Assembly (NCBI GenBank): GCA_027491255.1
Contig: JAIXWM010000112.1
Location: forward strand, 19,496-83,495
From: Rubrivivax sp.
Lineage (GTDB): Bacteria > Pseudomonadota > Gammaproteobacteria > Burkholderiales > Burkholderiaceae_C
DNA length: 64,000 nt
Reading direction: 5' to 3'
Shown: positions 50,561-59,211 of the stretch, piece by piece
Layout of the letters: each line of letters begins with the position of its first letter
Position numbering within the stretch: position 1 is the first letter of the stretch
Position numbers and translations under genes: made by a program
Notes under the pieces: generated by a model
The model's input: only the letters and a program-made list of their open reading frames with translations
Told to the model about the DNA's origin: nothing
Databases searched by the model: none

Positions 50561-51921
50561 CGGGGCTCCGGGGGTTTGGTGCGGTCGGTGAACGAAGGCG
50601 CGTTGGCCGCGGGCGGCGCAGACCAGGGGCGCGCCGGCTGTATCCACAGCCAGTGCAGCAGCGCGGCGGCGGCGAGCTTGAGCGCGCAGGGCAGCGCGCA
50701 GTAAGTCAGCGTCAAGGCCTGCAGCGCCGCGGGGTCGCGGCTGCCAGGCGTGTAGCCGAAGGCGCTCAGCGCGGGCAGCGCCAGGCCGGCGGCCAGCGCG
50801 AGGTTGAGCTTGCTGGCGAAGTTCCACCACCCGAAGTAGGCGCCCTCGGCGCGGCCGCTGTGCCCGGCCTGCTGCACCGTGCCCGCCAGCAGCGCGCCAG
50901 GCAGTGCGAGGTCGGCGCCGAGCGCGAGCCCGCTGGCCACGCACACCGCCGTGAAGGCGGCCACGTCGCCCGCGCCCAGCGTGGCTGCCCAGGCGAAGGC
51001 CGCCACCGCCAGCAGCATGCCGGCCAGCCAGGCGCGTGCCAGGCCGACACGCGCGACCAGCCGCACCCACAGCGGCATCGACAGCGCCCCGGCGGCGAAG
51101 TAGCTGGCCAGGAACAGTGCCTCGTAGGCCGGGGCCTGCAGGCGGTCGCGGATGAAGAACAGCACCAGCGTGGCCGGCACGGCGCTGGCAATGCCGTTGA
51201 CGAGGAAGACCGCAAGCAGGCGCCGGAACGCCGGCACTCGCCAGGGCAGCATCAGGGCACCGTGGTCCGATGCCGTGCCTGCCGCACTGGCGGGGGGCAC
51301 AGCGTGCGGTCGCGGCGCGCGCCACAGCAAGGCCATCCCTGTGGCCAGCGTGGCGGCGAAGACGGCGGTGGCTGCGCCCAGGCCGGCCACCGAGGGCAGC
51401 ACGCTGGCCACCAGGACACCCACGAGCGCCAGCGCCTCGCGCCAGGAGACGATACGCGCGCGCTGCGACTCGTCGCCGCCGAGTCGGGCGCCCCAGGCCT
51501 GGTGCAGCACGCTGAGCACGCTGTAGGCGACGTAGGTCAGCACCAGCATGGCGGCGCACCAGGTCAGCAGGAGCGTGCGGTCCTGTGCCACGTCCTGCGG
51601 TGGAAAGAACAGGGCCCGGAAGCCCAGCGCCAGCAGCACCGCGGCCGCCAGCGCCATCCCCAGCACGCGGCGGGTCGAGCGCGCGAACCAGCGGTCAGCC
51701 AGACGGCCGATCCACGGGTCGGCGCAGGCGTCGATGGCGCGCGCGCCCAGCAGCAGGGCCCCGAGTGTGGCCAGCGGGACGCCGAACTGCACGGCGTAGT
51801 GGTTTGGCAGCACCACGTACAGCGGCAGTGCGACGAAGGCCAGCGGCAGGCCCAGACCCCCGTAGGTCAGGCCGTGGCGCCAGCCGCCGCGCCAGGCCGC
51901 CGGCTCGCTGCCGGCGCTCAC
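50557..51921 (-). CDS. MFS transporter of the GPH/sugar-cation type
   Basis: A 454-residue transporter with about 12 membrane helices: YGGLGLPLAFVALPLYVVLP at the start, ARAIDACADPWIGRLADRWF (GPH loop with the conserved Asp), and SVLSVLHQAWGARLGGDESQ. The start is GTG 51921, overlapping the chalcone-isomerase-like stop. In such clusters MFS proteins may move lipids or a small metabolite; the substrate is unknown. Confidence 0.82.
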   Translation of the reverse strand: MSAGSEPAAWRGGWRHGLTYGGLGLPLAFVALPLYVVLPNHYAVQFGVPLATLGALLLGARAIDACADPWIGRLADRWFARSTRRVLGMALAAAVLLALGFRALFFPPQDVAQDRTLLLTWCAAMLVLTYVAYSVLSVLHQAWGARLGGDESQRARIVSWREALALVGVLVASVLPSVAGLGAATAVFAATLATGMALLWRAPRPHAVPPASAAGTASDHGALMLPWRVPAFRRLLAVFLVNGIASAVPATLVLFFIRDRLQAPAYEALFLASYFAAGALSMPLWVRLVARVGLARAWLAGMLLAVAAFAWAATLGAGDVAAFTAVCVASGLALGADLALPGALLAGTVQQAGHSGRAEGAYFGWWNFASKLNLALAAGLALPALSAFGYTPGSRDPAALQALTLTYCALPCALKLAAAALLHWLWIQPARPWSAPPAANAPSFTDRTKPPEPR

Positions 51922-52580
51922 CGCCGCCCCAGCAGTGTGTCTCGCAGCGCCGGCTCGGAACTGGTCTCGCCGAGCCAGATGCCGAAGAACCGGCGCGTGA
52001 ACTCGGCGTCGCGCACCTCGCCGCGCCTCTCGCCGTTGTGGAAGAAGCGCGACAGGCCGTCGGGTTGCTGCACGCCGGTGAGCCGGTCCCCGGCCTTGAC
52101 GTCGGGCATGGTCTGGGCGAGCAGGCGTGACCAGCGCTCGCCCATGTCCGCCGACAGCGGGCCGACGCGTCGCATCTCGTCCAGGGAGCGTTCGGCGATC
52201 GCGCGCGCGCTGAAGCTGCGCGCGTATTCGATCTCGAGGGCCAGGGCGCGGCGCGGCCAGTCGTCGGGAACCAGGCCCGGCTGTGGTGTCCACAGGCGGA
52301 TGTCGTAGACGTGCAAGCCCAGGAAGCGCAGCCGGCCCCGGCCGTGCAGGTGCGCGCCGCCCCACTCCAGCGTCAGTTCGCGCGGCGGTGCCGAGGTGGG
52401 GGCGTCGGGCGGCGACGAGGTTGTGCTGGCCGCCGCGGGAAGTGGGTTCAGCGCAGGCATGGCTGCGGGCAGTGCTGCCAGCTGCAGCGCGGCCAGCAGG
52501 CGGCGTCGGCTGGCGCGCGGGTTGGCAGCGTCACCCGGTTCGGCAGGGGCGGCGGTCGCAGTGGGACGGCGGCGCGTCAT
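51918..52580 (-). CDS. Chalcone-isomerase-like exported protein
   Basis: A 220-residue protein: a Tat-like start (ASRRRLLAALQLAALPAAMP), then a chalcone-isomerase fold with RELTLEWGGAHLHGRGRLRF and LGLHVYDIRLWTPQPGLVPD, and FTRRFFGIWLGETSSEPALR at the end. Bacterial members are probably fatty-acid-binding rather than flavonoid enzymes. It overlaps the CFA synthase gene upstream by four bases, and the MFS gene downstream by four. Confidence 0.8.
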   Translation of the reverse strand: MTRRRPTATAAPAEPGDAANPRASRRRLLAALQLAALPAAMPALNPLPAAASTTSSPPDAPTSAPPRELTLEWGGAHLHGRGRLRFLGLHVYDIRLWTPQPGLVPDDWPRRALALEIEYARSFSARAIAERSLDEMRRVGPLSADMGERWSRLLAQTMPDVKAGDRLTGVQQPDGLSRFFHNGERRGEVRDAEFTRRFFGIWLGETSSEPALRDTLLGRR

Positions 52581-53803
52581 GCAGGCCGCCTGAGCGTGAA
52601 CTGCACCACGTCGGTGTTGCCGGTGTCGAAGGCCGCCTCGCAGTAGGCGAGGTAGAACTCCCAGATGCGCTGGAAGCGGCTGTCGAAGCCGAGCCGGCGC
52701 ACCTGCGGCTCGCGGGCGAGGAAGTCGGCCCGCCAGCGCCGCAAGGTTTCGGCGTAGTCGGGTCCGAAGGCGAGTTCGTCGACGATCTCGAGCCCGACCT
52801 TGGCCGCCTCGGCGCGGAAGGCCTCGCGGCTGGGCAGCAGACCACCGGGGAAGATGTACTGCTGGATGAAGTCGGTCGAGCGCAGGTAGCGTTCGAACAG
52901 GTCGTCGCGGATGGTGATGGTCTGGATGCAGGCGCGGCCGCCCGGGGCGAGCTGGCGCTGCACGGTCTCGAAGTAGCTTGCCCAGTACTCGCGGCCGACG
53001 GCCTCGAACATCTCGATCGAGACGACGGCGTCATAGGGGCCGTCGTCGATGTCGCGGTAGTCCTGCAGGCGCAGGTCTGCGCGTTCTGCCACACCGGCGG
53101 CCTCCAGACGTGCGTGCGCCCAGGCCAGTTGCTCCGTGGACAGCGTCACCCCGGTGAGCCGCGCCCCGAGCCGGGCTGCCGCCTCTTCGGCCACTGCGCC
53201 CCAGCCGCAGCCGATCTCGAGCACGCGTTGGCCGGGGCCGACGGCGCACTGCGCCAGCGCGCGCCGCACCTTGGCCGTCTGCGCCTGCGCGCTGGGCCGG
53301 GTGTGGTCGCCCGCGAACCAGGCGCTCGAGTAGTTCATCGTCTCGTCCAGCCAAAGGCGGTAGAACTCGTTTCCGAGGTCATAGTGAGCGTGGATGTTCT
53401 TGCGGCTGCCGCGGCGAGTGTTGCGGTTGAGCAGGTGCTTGAGCCGGTAGGCCAGCGCACCCCACCAGCTGCCATAGATCATCGACTCGATCTGCTCGCG
53501 GTTGGCGATGAACAGGCGCAACAGTGCGGCGAGATCGGGCGTGGTCCAGTGGCCATCGATGAAGGATTCGGCAAAACCGATGTCGCCACTCTTCAGCGCC
53601 GCAGCGCAGACGCTCCAGTCCAGCAGCCGGATCGCGGCCTGCGGTTCCTCCGCGCGGCTGCTGCCGAACCGGTGCTGGGTTCCGTCGGGCAACTGGACGT
53701 CGAGCGTGCCGCAGCGCAGCCGCTTCAGCAGTGCGAAGACGGTGCGCGCCGCGGCCGGGGCCGCGGCTGGCAGCAAGAGCGGTGAGGCGGTCGTCGTGGT
53801 CAT
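52577..53803 (-). CDS. cfa: Cyclopropane-fatty-acyl-phospholipid synthase-type methyltransferase
   Basis: A 408-residue SAM-dependent enzyme that methylenates or methylates unsaturated acyl chains of membrane phospholipids. The catalytic and SAM sites are HYDLGNEFYRLWLDETMNYS, VLEIGCGWGAVAEEAAARLG, GVTLSTEQLAWAHARLEAAG and VSIEMFEAVGREYWASYFET. The N-terminal 130 residues are the usual CFA extension. In similar clusters such an enzyme makes branched or furan-type fatty acids. It overlaps its neighbours on both sides. Confidence 0.92.
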   Translation of the reverse strand: MTTTTASPLLLPAAAPAAARTVFALLKRLRCGTLDVQLPDGTQHRFGSSRAEEPQAAIRLLDWSVCAAALKSGDIGFAESFIDGHWTTPDLAALLRLFIANREQIESMIYGSWWGALAYRLKHLLNRNTRRGSRKNIHAHYDLGNEFYRLWLDETMNYSSAWFAGDHTRPSAQAQTAKVRRALAQCAVGPGQRVLEIGCGWGAVAEEAAARLGARLTGVTLSTEQLAWAHARLEAAGVAERADLRLQDYRDIDDGPYDAVVSIEMFEAVGREYWASYFETVQRQLAPGGRACIQTITIRDDLFERYLRSTDFIQQYIFPGGLLPSREAFRAEAAKVGLEIVDELAFGPDYAETLRRWRADFLAREPQVRRLGFDSRFQRIWEFYLAYCEAAFDTGNTDVVQFTLRRPA

Positions 53804-54594
53804 GGCGCGTTCTGGCGAGTGACGAAGCGCTCGGGCGCCTCGGGTTTGGCAACGAAGGGCACGCGCTTGATCCACAAGCGAAGCGCATGCCAATGGATGC
53901 GGGCGATGACGCCCAGCGTCATCAGCGGTGTGCGCAGGCTGGTGCGCCAGACCCGAGCCGCGCTCAAGGGCTCGAGGTGCCCCGAAACGCTCGTCAGCAG
54001 CAGTGGGCCGTCATCGTCATCGTGCTCGACACGGGAGATGACGCGGTCTTCGGTTCGCATGAAGCGAAAACGATAGCGCCCGCTGACGCTGCAGAAGGGC
54101 GATACGTGAAAGACCTTGCTCGCACTCAGTTCATGCCCGAAGGCCACCTGCGGGCCGGCCAGCAGGTAGCAATGGCGTTCGCCGAAGGTGTTGTTGACTT
54201 CGGCGACCACCGCGGCAAGCGAGCCGTTGGCGCGGTGGCAATACCAGAAACTCACCGGCTTGAACACGTAGCCCAGCACCCGCGGGTAGGTCTGCAGCCA
54301 GATCTCGCCGTCGACGTCGGACAGCCCCTCCCGTGCGAGCAGCGCCTCGATCCAGGCCAGGGCGTCGGGTCCGCCTTCGCCATGGTCCGCGTCGTGGAAA
54401 GAGAGGAGGCCGAAGCGATTGCGCGCCAGCGCGCCGGCGCCTTCCTGGCGCAGGCCGCGCATCGGCAGCAGCAGGAAATAGGTGGCGTAGGAAAAGCCGT
54501 GTCGCGCCGGTCGCAAGCGCAGGTGCCGCACTTCCCCGCGTGCCAGCAGCGGCAGCGCCGGCCAGGCGGCGGGCCCGGGGCGCGAGGGGTTCAT
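53800..54594 (-). CDS. DUF1365-domain protein
   Basis: A 264-residue protein of the DUF1365 family, which is found almost only beside CFA synthase and FAD amine-oxidase genes. Key blocks are RHGFSYATYFLLLPMRGLRQ, NRFGLLSFHDADHGEGGPDA, YPRVLGYVFKPVSFWYCHRA, NNTFGERHCYLLAGP and KVFHVSPFCSVSGRYRFRFM. It probably helps modify acyl chains; the reaction is unknown. It overlaps both neighbours by four bases. Confidence 0.9.
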   Translation of the reverse strand: MNPSRPGPAAWPALPLLARGEVRHLRLRPARHGFSYATYFLLLPMRGLRQEGAGALARNRFGLLSFHDADHGEGGPDALAWIEALLAREGLSDVDGEIWLQTYPRVLGYVFKPVSFWYCHRANGSLAAVVAEVNNTFGERHCYLLAGPQVAFGHELSASKVFHVSPFCSVSGRYRFRFMRTEDRVISRVEHDDDDGPLLLTSVSGHLEPLSAARVWRTSLRTPLMTLGVIARIHWHALRLWIKRVPFVAKPEAPERFVTRQNAP

Positions 54595-55898
54595 GCGACC
54601 TTCGCGGTGGCCTGCTGCGTCGCGAAGCGCGCCTTGAGCGCATCGGCCACAGCCAGGCCCGACATCAGGCCGTCTTCATGGAAGCCATAGCGTGTCCAGG
54701 CGCCGCAGAACCAGACGTGCGAGCGGCCCTGGAACTCCTGCAGGCGGCCCTGCGCGGCGATCGCTGCCTGGTCGAACACCGGGTGATCGAACTCGAGCTC
54801 CTGCAGCACCTTGCCCGCTTCGGGTTCACGCGCCGGATTGAGCGAGACGACGACCGGCGTCTGCCAGGGCAGGGGTTGCAGGCGGTTGATCCAGTAGTGC
54901 AGGCACACCGCGGCCTGCTCGCGCCCGAGCGAATCGGCGCGTTCGTAGTTCCACGCCGCCCAGGCCTTGCGGCGCACGGGCAGCAGCGAGGCGTCGGTGT
55001 GCAGCACGGCGCGGTTGCGCTGGTAGCGCATCGCGCCGAGCCAGCGGCGCTCTTGCGCGCTGGCATCACGCAGCAGCGCGAGGGACTGGTCGGTGTGGCA
55101 GGCCAACACGACCTCGTCGAAGCGCTCCTCGCCGCGGTCCGTGGCCACCCACACGCCGCCGTGGCCGCTTTCCGGGGGTACACGCCGCACCGAGCGGACC
55201 GCGGTCGCAAGCCGGGTGTCGGCGATGCGGGGCAGCATCTTGCGCACGTATTCGCGCGAGCCGCCGCGCACCGTGTGCCACTGCGGGCGGTCGCTGAGCT
55301 GGATCAGGCCGTGGTTGTGGCAGAAGCGGATCATCGTCGCCACCGGGAAGCGCAGCATCTGCTCCGTGGGACAGGACCATATGCTGCCGAGCATCGGCAG
55401 GAAGTACCAGTCGCGGAAGGTGCTGCCGAAGCGGTGGCGGTCGAGGAAGTCCCCGATGGCCTCGTCGAGTTCGGCGGCGTCGGCGCGCAGCGCAGCCGCC
55501 GTGGCGAGGCGATTGAAGCGCAGGATCTCGCGCAGCATGCCCAGGAAGGAGGGGCGCAGCAGGTTGCGCCGCTGTGCGAAGACGGTGTCCAGGCTCTCGC
55601 CACTCCACTCGAGCCCGTCGGCGCGGCTCTGCACCGAGAACGACATGTCCGAGGGCGCGGTCTCGACGCCGAGCTCCTGGAACAGGCGCACCAGCTGCGG
55701 GTAGGTTCGGTGGTTGAACACCAGGAAGCCGACATCGACACCGTGGCGAACGCCTTGCAGACGGATGTCGATGGTGTGCGAGTGGCCTCCGAAGTGACGC
55801 CCCGCCTCGAGGAGCGTCACGCGCGCGTGCGGCGCCAGCGCCCATGCTGCCGACAGTCCGGCAATGCCGGATCCCACGACCGCGATGCGGGGCGTCAC
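54591..55898 (-). CDS. FAD-dependent oxidoreductase (amine-oxidase-like)
   Basis: A 435-residue flavoprotein: IAVVGSGIAGLSAAWALAPH (FAD), LLEAGRHFGGHSHTIDIRLQ, VDVGFLVFNHRTYPQLVRLF and a C-terminal HVWFCGAWTRYGFHEDGLMS flavin site. The start is GTG 55898, where the Rossmann motif begins. It is the first gene of the operon, next to the LitR-type promoter region. In related clusters it takes part in desaturation or oxidation of modified fatty acids; the exact reaction is not settled. Confidence 0.88.
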   Translation of the reverse strand: MTPRIAVVGSGIAGLSAAWALAPHARVTLLEAGRHFGGHSHTIDIRLQGVRHGVDVGFLVFNHRTYPQLVRLFQELGVETAPSDMSFSVQSRADGLEWSGESLDTVFAQRRNLLRPSFLGMLREILRFNRLATAAALRADAAELDEAIGDFLDRHRFGSTFRDWYFLPMLGSIWSCPTEQMLRFPVATMIRFCHNHGLIQLSDRPQWHTVRGGSREYVRKMLPRIADTRLATAVRSVRRVPPESGHGGVWVATDRGEERFDEVVLACHTDQSLALLRDASAQERRWLGAMRYQRNRAVLHTDASLLPVRRKAWAAWNYERADSLGREQAAVCLHYWINRLQPLPWQTPVVVSLNPAREPEAGKVLQELEFDHPVFDQAAIAAQGRLQEFQGRSHVWFCGAWTRYGFHEDGLMSGLAVADALKARFATQQATAKVA

Positions 55899-56141
55899 GT
55901 CATGACCCCGTCCGGGCAGCGAAGGTCGATGCCGGCGAGGCCGACCTCCGAGGAAAAAAGACTGTCGTGCGGCGCCCCCGGGCGAACGAGGGAGGGAGGG
56001 AGGAGGAGGAGAGACACCCGCGGATTGCAACCGGCGTGACCGGCCGTCCGCACGACAGAAAAACGTTTCCCGGCCAGGGCGCCGGCATTTGCACTGACTG
56101 ACCATGCCCGGTGGGGTTGGGGGCCATGCGCAGAAAGACTT

Positions 56142-56154
56142 TTGCCCTGGACAA
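56142..56154 (-). promoter_or_regulatory. Candidate LitR-type operator, FAD oxidoreductase side
   Basis: On the minus strand TTGTCCAGGGCAA, seven bases after the -10 (TAGTAT). It matches the plus-strand site at 56560 at 11 of 13 positions and lies inside a larger TTGCCC...GGGCAA dyad. Position fits repression by the adjacent MerR/B12 regulator. Confidence 0.55.
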
Positions 56155-56559
56155 TGGGCAAATACTACACGGTTCAAATCTTGAACTCAAGAGTTTTCTT
56201 GAGAATTTCGCAGTTTTTTTGTCAACATTCGGCGCAGTACGGAGCCGACTTCCGCGGTGACGCGCGTCCCTGCTCGGCGCGCTGGAGTCGCGAGCCGGGT
56301 GTACCCGGCTCGCGTGCCTGAGCTGCGAATTCGCGTTTCGTCCTGGCTGACGTCTCGTGACTGCGCAGGGGCCGTGGCTACCGCGAGCCTGCGGTACCGG
56401 GCCACCGTCCTGGCCGGTGGTGGTGACCGGCGAGGGACGCAGTGCGTTGTCGAAGGAAGGCATAAAGACTGTCAAGCCAGATTGACACATCATTGTGTAT
56501 GTTTCGCGGGACTTTGCAAGCCCTTTCGCAAAGTTCACAATTCAGGGTACGATTTTGTA

Positions 56560-56572
56560 TTGTCCTGGACAA
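56560..56572 (+). promoter_or_regulatory. Candidate LitR-type operator, regulator side
   Basis: TTGTCC-T-GGACAA, a perfect palindrome six bases after the -10 (TACGAT) of the regulator gene. Binding here would shut off the regulator's own promoter. Confidence 0.6.
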
Positions 56573-56641
56573 ACTGAGGTCGTGCAACCCGATTGCAAGA
56601 ACCCGACGGGACGCTTGGCACCACGAGGAGGGCAAACCACG

Positions 56642-57586
56642 ATGAGAGCTGAAGCACCATCGTTGACCATTGCCGCGGTCGAGAGGGACACCGGGATAGG
56701 CAAGGACGCACTGCGTGTCTGGGAGCGGCGCTACGGGTTTCCGTGTCCGGCGCGTGACGCCCATGGCGAACGCGTCTACCCGGCAGATCAAGTCGAGACG
56801 TTGCGCCTGGTCAAGCGCCTGCTCGATGCCGGGCACCGCCCTGGGCGTCTGCTGCGCCTGCGGCCCGAGGAGATCCTGGCGCTGGCCGACTCGCAGGCCG
56901 CCACCCAGGCCCTGGCTGCCGCCGGCGGCGCGCCGGGCGCCGATCTCGAGCCCTTCATCGAGATGATCCTGCGCCATGATGCCGCCGCGCTTCGGCACGA
57001 ACTCGCTCGCGGCCTGGCGCGCCTGGGAGCCGCGCGTTTCGTCACCGAACTCGTCGCCCCCTTGAGTGTGGCCGTCGGGGAGGCCTGGATGAGCGGGCGC
57101 ATCCAGGTGTTCGAGGAGCACTCCTATTCCGAAGAGGTGCACGTCGTGATGCGTCAGGCCATCGCACAGATGCCCGAGCCTCCCGAAGCGGGCCATCCGC
57201 GCGTGCTGATGTCGACCTTTCCTGGCGAGGCGCACGGCCTGGGCCTGGTGATGGCCGAGACGCTGTTGCGCATGGAGGCCTGTCCCTGCGTGTCGCTGGG
57301 AGTGCAGACGCCGGTGCTCGACATCGTTCGCGCGGCGCAGGCGCATCAGGCGGACGTCGTCGCGATCGGCTTGAGCAGCGCGATGGGTCCTCAGCAGGTC
57401 GTCGATGCATTGGGAGACCTGCGCGGCCTGCTGCCGGCCACCGTGGAGGTCTGGGCTGGAGGCGGCGCGGCCGTCCTCAGGCGTCGGCCTGTGGCCGGCG
57501 TACGTGCCTTGCAGACACTGCTGGAAATCGCACCAACCGTCCGGGCATGGCGCGACCGGCGCAGGGCCGAAGACCTGCGACCCTAG
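56642..57586 (+). CDS. litR: B12-binding MerR regulator, LitR/CarH-type photoreceptor
   Basis: A 314-residue regulator. Residues 8-75 are a MerR winged helix (IAAVERDTGIGKDALRVWER then RYGFP). Residues 105-180 form the helical cap with the Trp149-x9-Glu159-His160 motif (WMSGRIQVFEEH) of adenosylcobalamin light sensors. The Rossmann-type cobalamin domain has GEAHGLG with His198, the cobalt ligand of CarH-like proteins. It should bind DNA in the dark as a tetramer and fall apart in light. It is divergent from the eight-gene lipid operon and followed by a desaturase. Confidence 0.88.
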   Translation: MRAEAPSLTIAAVERDTGIGKDALRVWERRYGFPCPARDAHGERVYPADQVETLRLVKRLLDAGHRPGRLLRLRPEEILALADSQAATQALAAAGGAPGADLEPFIEMILRHDAAALRHELARGLARLGAARFVTELVAPLSVAVGEAWMSGRIQVFEEHSYSEEVHVVMRQAIAQMPEPPEAGHPRVLMSTFPGEAHGLGLVMAETLLRMEACPCVSLGVQTPVLDIVRAAQAHQADVVAIGLSSAMGPQQVVDALGDLRGLLPATVEVWAGGGAAVLRRRPVAGVRALQTLLEIAPTVRAWRDRRRAEDLRP

Positions 57587-57590
57587 AATC
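57585..57590 (+). promoter_or_regulatory. -10-like TAGAAT before the desaturase
   Basis: CCTAGAATC overlaps the LitR-type stop and lies 43 bp before ATG 57633. It suggests the desaturase has a promoter of its own. Confidence 0.3.
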
Positions 57591-57632
57591 CGGGTCTGTT
57601 TGGTCTCTGGGACCGGCACGCCGGAAAGCCCC

Positions 57633-58559
57633 ATGCTGTACCCCGAACTCTTCAAGCAGCTCGAGGCTGTCCGCTGGAACATGGACACGGACATCCCCTG
57701 GTCCAGCTTCGATGGCGCGCTGCTGAGTGACGAGCAGGCGCGCACCGTGAAGATGAACGCGATCACCGAGTGGGCGGCATTGCCGGCCACCGAGATGTTC
57801 CTGCGCGACAACCGCGACGACAGCGACTTTTCCGCGTTCATGAGCGTCTGGTTCTTCGAGGAGCAGAAGCATGCGCTCGTGCTGATCGAATACCTGCGGC
57901 GCTTCCGGCCCGACCTCGTTCCAACGGAGTCCGAACTGCACGAGGTCCGGTTCGAGTTCGACCCGGCGCCCGCGCTCGAGACGCTGATGCTGCATTTCTG
58001 TGGCGAGATCCGGCTCAACCACTGGTACCGGCGCGCCGCGCAGTGGCATACCGAGCCCGTCATCAAGACGATCTACGAAACGCTGGCGCGCGATGAGGCG
58101 CGCCACGGCGGCGCTTACCTGCGCTACATGAAACGCGCGCTGCAGCGCTGCGGCGACGAGGCACGCGCCGCATTCGCCAAGGTGGGTGTGCTGATGGCCA
58201 GCGCGCGCCGCACCGCGCAGGCGCTGCACCCGACCAACCTGCACGTCAACGAGCGACTGTTTCCGCGCGACACGGTGCAGAGCCGCCTGCCCGATCCGGC
58301 CTGGCTCGAGCGCTGGCTGGACCGGCAGATCCAGTTCGACAGCGCCTGGGAGAACAAGGTGGTCGAGCGCATCCTGCACAACCTGGGCCTGCTGATGGAG
58401 CGCAGCTTTGCCAGCGTGCAAGAGCTCAACCGCTACCGCAAGGAAGTCGCTCAGGCCGTGGCTCAGCGTCAAGCGGCCGGTGCCGGCACGGAGGGGTCGG
58501 CCTTGCGGTCGGCAGCGACCTTCTGTGCCGATGGACGCTCGCCGATGAACCTGGCGTAG
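57633..58559 (+). CDS. Ferritin-like diiron protein, acyl-ACP-desaturase-type
   Basis: A 308-residue helical diiron protein. Ligand residues are Glu47 (ITEWAAL), Glu77-x2-His80 (FEEQKH), Glu125 (CGEIRLNHWY) and Glu155-x2-His158 (DEARHGG), the two ExxH motifs expected for a soluble desaturase or related oxygenase. The length is close to that of type-2 acyl-ACP desaturases. It follows the light sensor on the same strand. The 3' end overlaps the convergent GST gene by 91 bp, so the last 30 residues are less certain. Confidence 0.78.
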   Translation: MLYPELFKQLEAVRWNMDTDIPWSSFDGALLSDEQARTVKMNAITEWAALPATEMFLRDNRDDSDFSAFMSVWFFEEQKHALVLIEYLRRFRPDLVPTESELHEVRFEFDPAPALETLMLHFCGEIRLNHWYRRAAQWHTEPVIKTIYETLARDEARHGGAYLRYMKRALQRCGDEARAAFAKVGVLMASARRTAQALHPTNLHVNERLFPRDTVQSRLPDPAWLERWLDRQIQFDSAWENKVVERILHNLGLLMERSFASVQELNRYRKEVAQAVAQRQAAGAGTEGSALRSAATFCADGRSPMNLA

Positions 58560-59122
58560 CTCTTCCAGTCGACCCCGTGGGCGGCCAGCAGATCCTCGCC
58601 GAGCACGGCCTTGGTCGACATTCCCACCAGTGGCAGGTTGGTCCAGGCCGAGCAGTCGGCCACGGTGAAGCTGTCGCCGGCCACGAAGGGCGTGAACTTC
58701 GCCAGACGCTTGAAACCGGGGATGTTCTTGTCAAGGAGCTTGCGCACGCGTGCCTTGGTGTCTTCGCTCACGCTGCCGCCGAAGAAAGCCTGCGCGTAGA
58801 GCTCGCGAGCGACGAGTTCCAAGTGCAGGTCGATGAAGGTGGCGAGCTCGCGCACCTTGGCCGCCGCGTAAGGGTCGGCTGGCACGAGCGGCGGCTGCGG
58901 GTGGGCGGCCTCGAGCCAGTCGACGATGACCTGGCTCTCGCACAGCGGCCCCTGCGGTGTACGCAGGAAGGGCACCTTGCCCAGCGGCGAGGCCGCCAGC
59001 GTGGACTCGGCCTTGCCGCCGGTGCCCACGCGCTCTTCGGTGAAGGGCACGCCCTTTTCCAGCAGGGCCAGCTTGACCTTGTTGTAGTAGTTTGAAAGCG
59101 GGAAGCCGCAGAGCACGATCAC
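58469..59122 (-). CDS. Glutathione S-transferase family protein
   Basis: A 217-residue GST: thioredoxin-like N-terminal domain (LCGFPLSNYYNKVKLALLEK, SPLGKVPFLRTPQGPLCESQ with the SxxLGxVP and ESxxI motifs) and an all-helical C-terminal domain ending FTVADCSAWTNLPLVGMSTK. Ser9 may activate glutathione. The substrate is unknown. Convergent to the desaturase gene, with overlapping 3' ends. Confidence 0.9.
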   Translation of the reverse strand: MIVLCGFPLSNYYNKVKLALLEKGVPFTEERVGTGGKAESTLAASPLGKVPFLRTPQGPLCESQVIVDWLEAAHPQPPLVPADPYAAAKVRELATFIDLHLELVARELYAQAFFGGSVSEDTKARVRKLLDKNIPGFKRLAKFTPFVAGDSFTVADCSAWTNLPLVGMSTKAVLGEDLLAAHGVDWKSYARFIGERPSAQKVAADRKADPSVPAPAA

Positions 59123-59211
59123 GGGAGTCTCCTCGTACAGGGTTCAAGGCACAGGCGCGTGGCGCCATGCCGCGCACGCGCGCAAGGATACGCCCAAGAC
59201 CCGAAGGATCG

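Larger units (their letters stand above)
55899..56641. promoter_or_regulatory. 743-bp divergent promoter region of the light cluster
   Basis: Non-coding, lower GC than its neighbours. It holds the minus-strand promoter for the FAD oxidoreductase operon (-35 TTGAGT 56185-56190, -10 TAGTAT 56162-56167, 17-bp spacer) and the plus-strand promoter for the MerR-type gene (-35 TTCGCA 56525-56530, -10 TACGAT 56548-56553, 17-bp spacer), plus two operators given separately. ACTTTGC/GCAAAGT inverted arms lie near 56511-56534. A 240-bp stretch at 56220-56480 has no feature I recognise. Confidence 0.6.
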
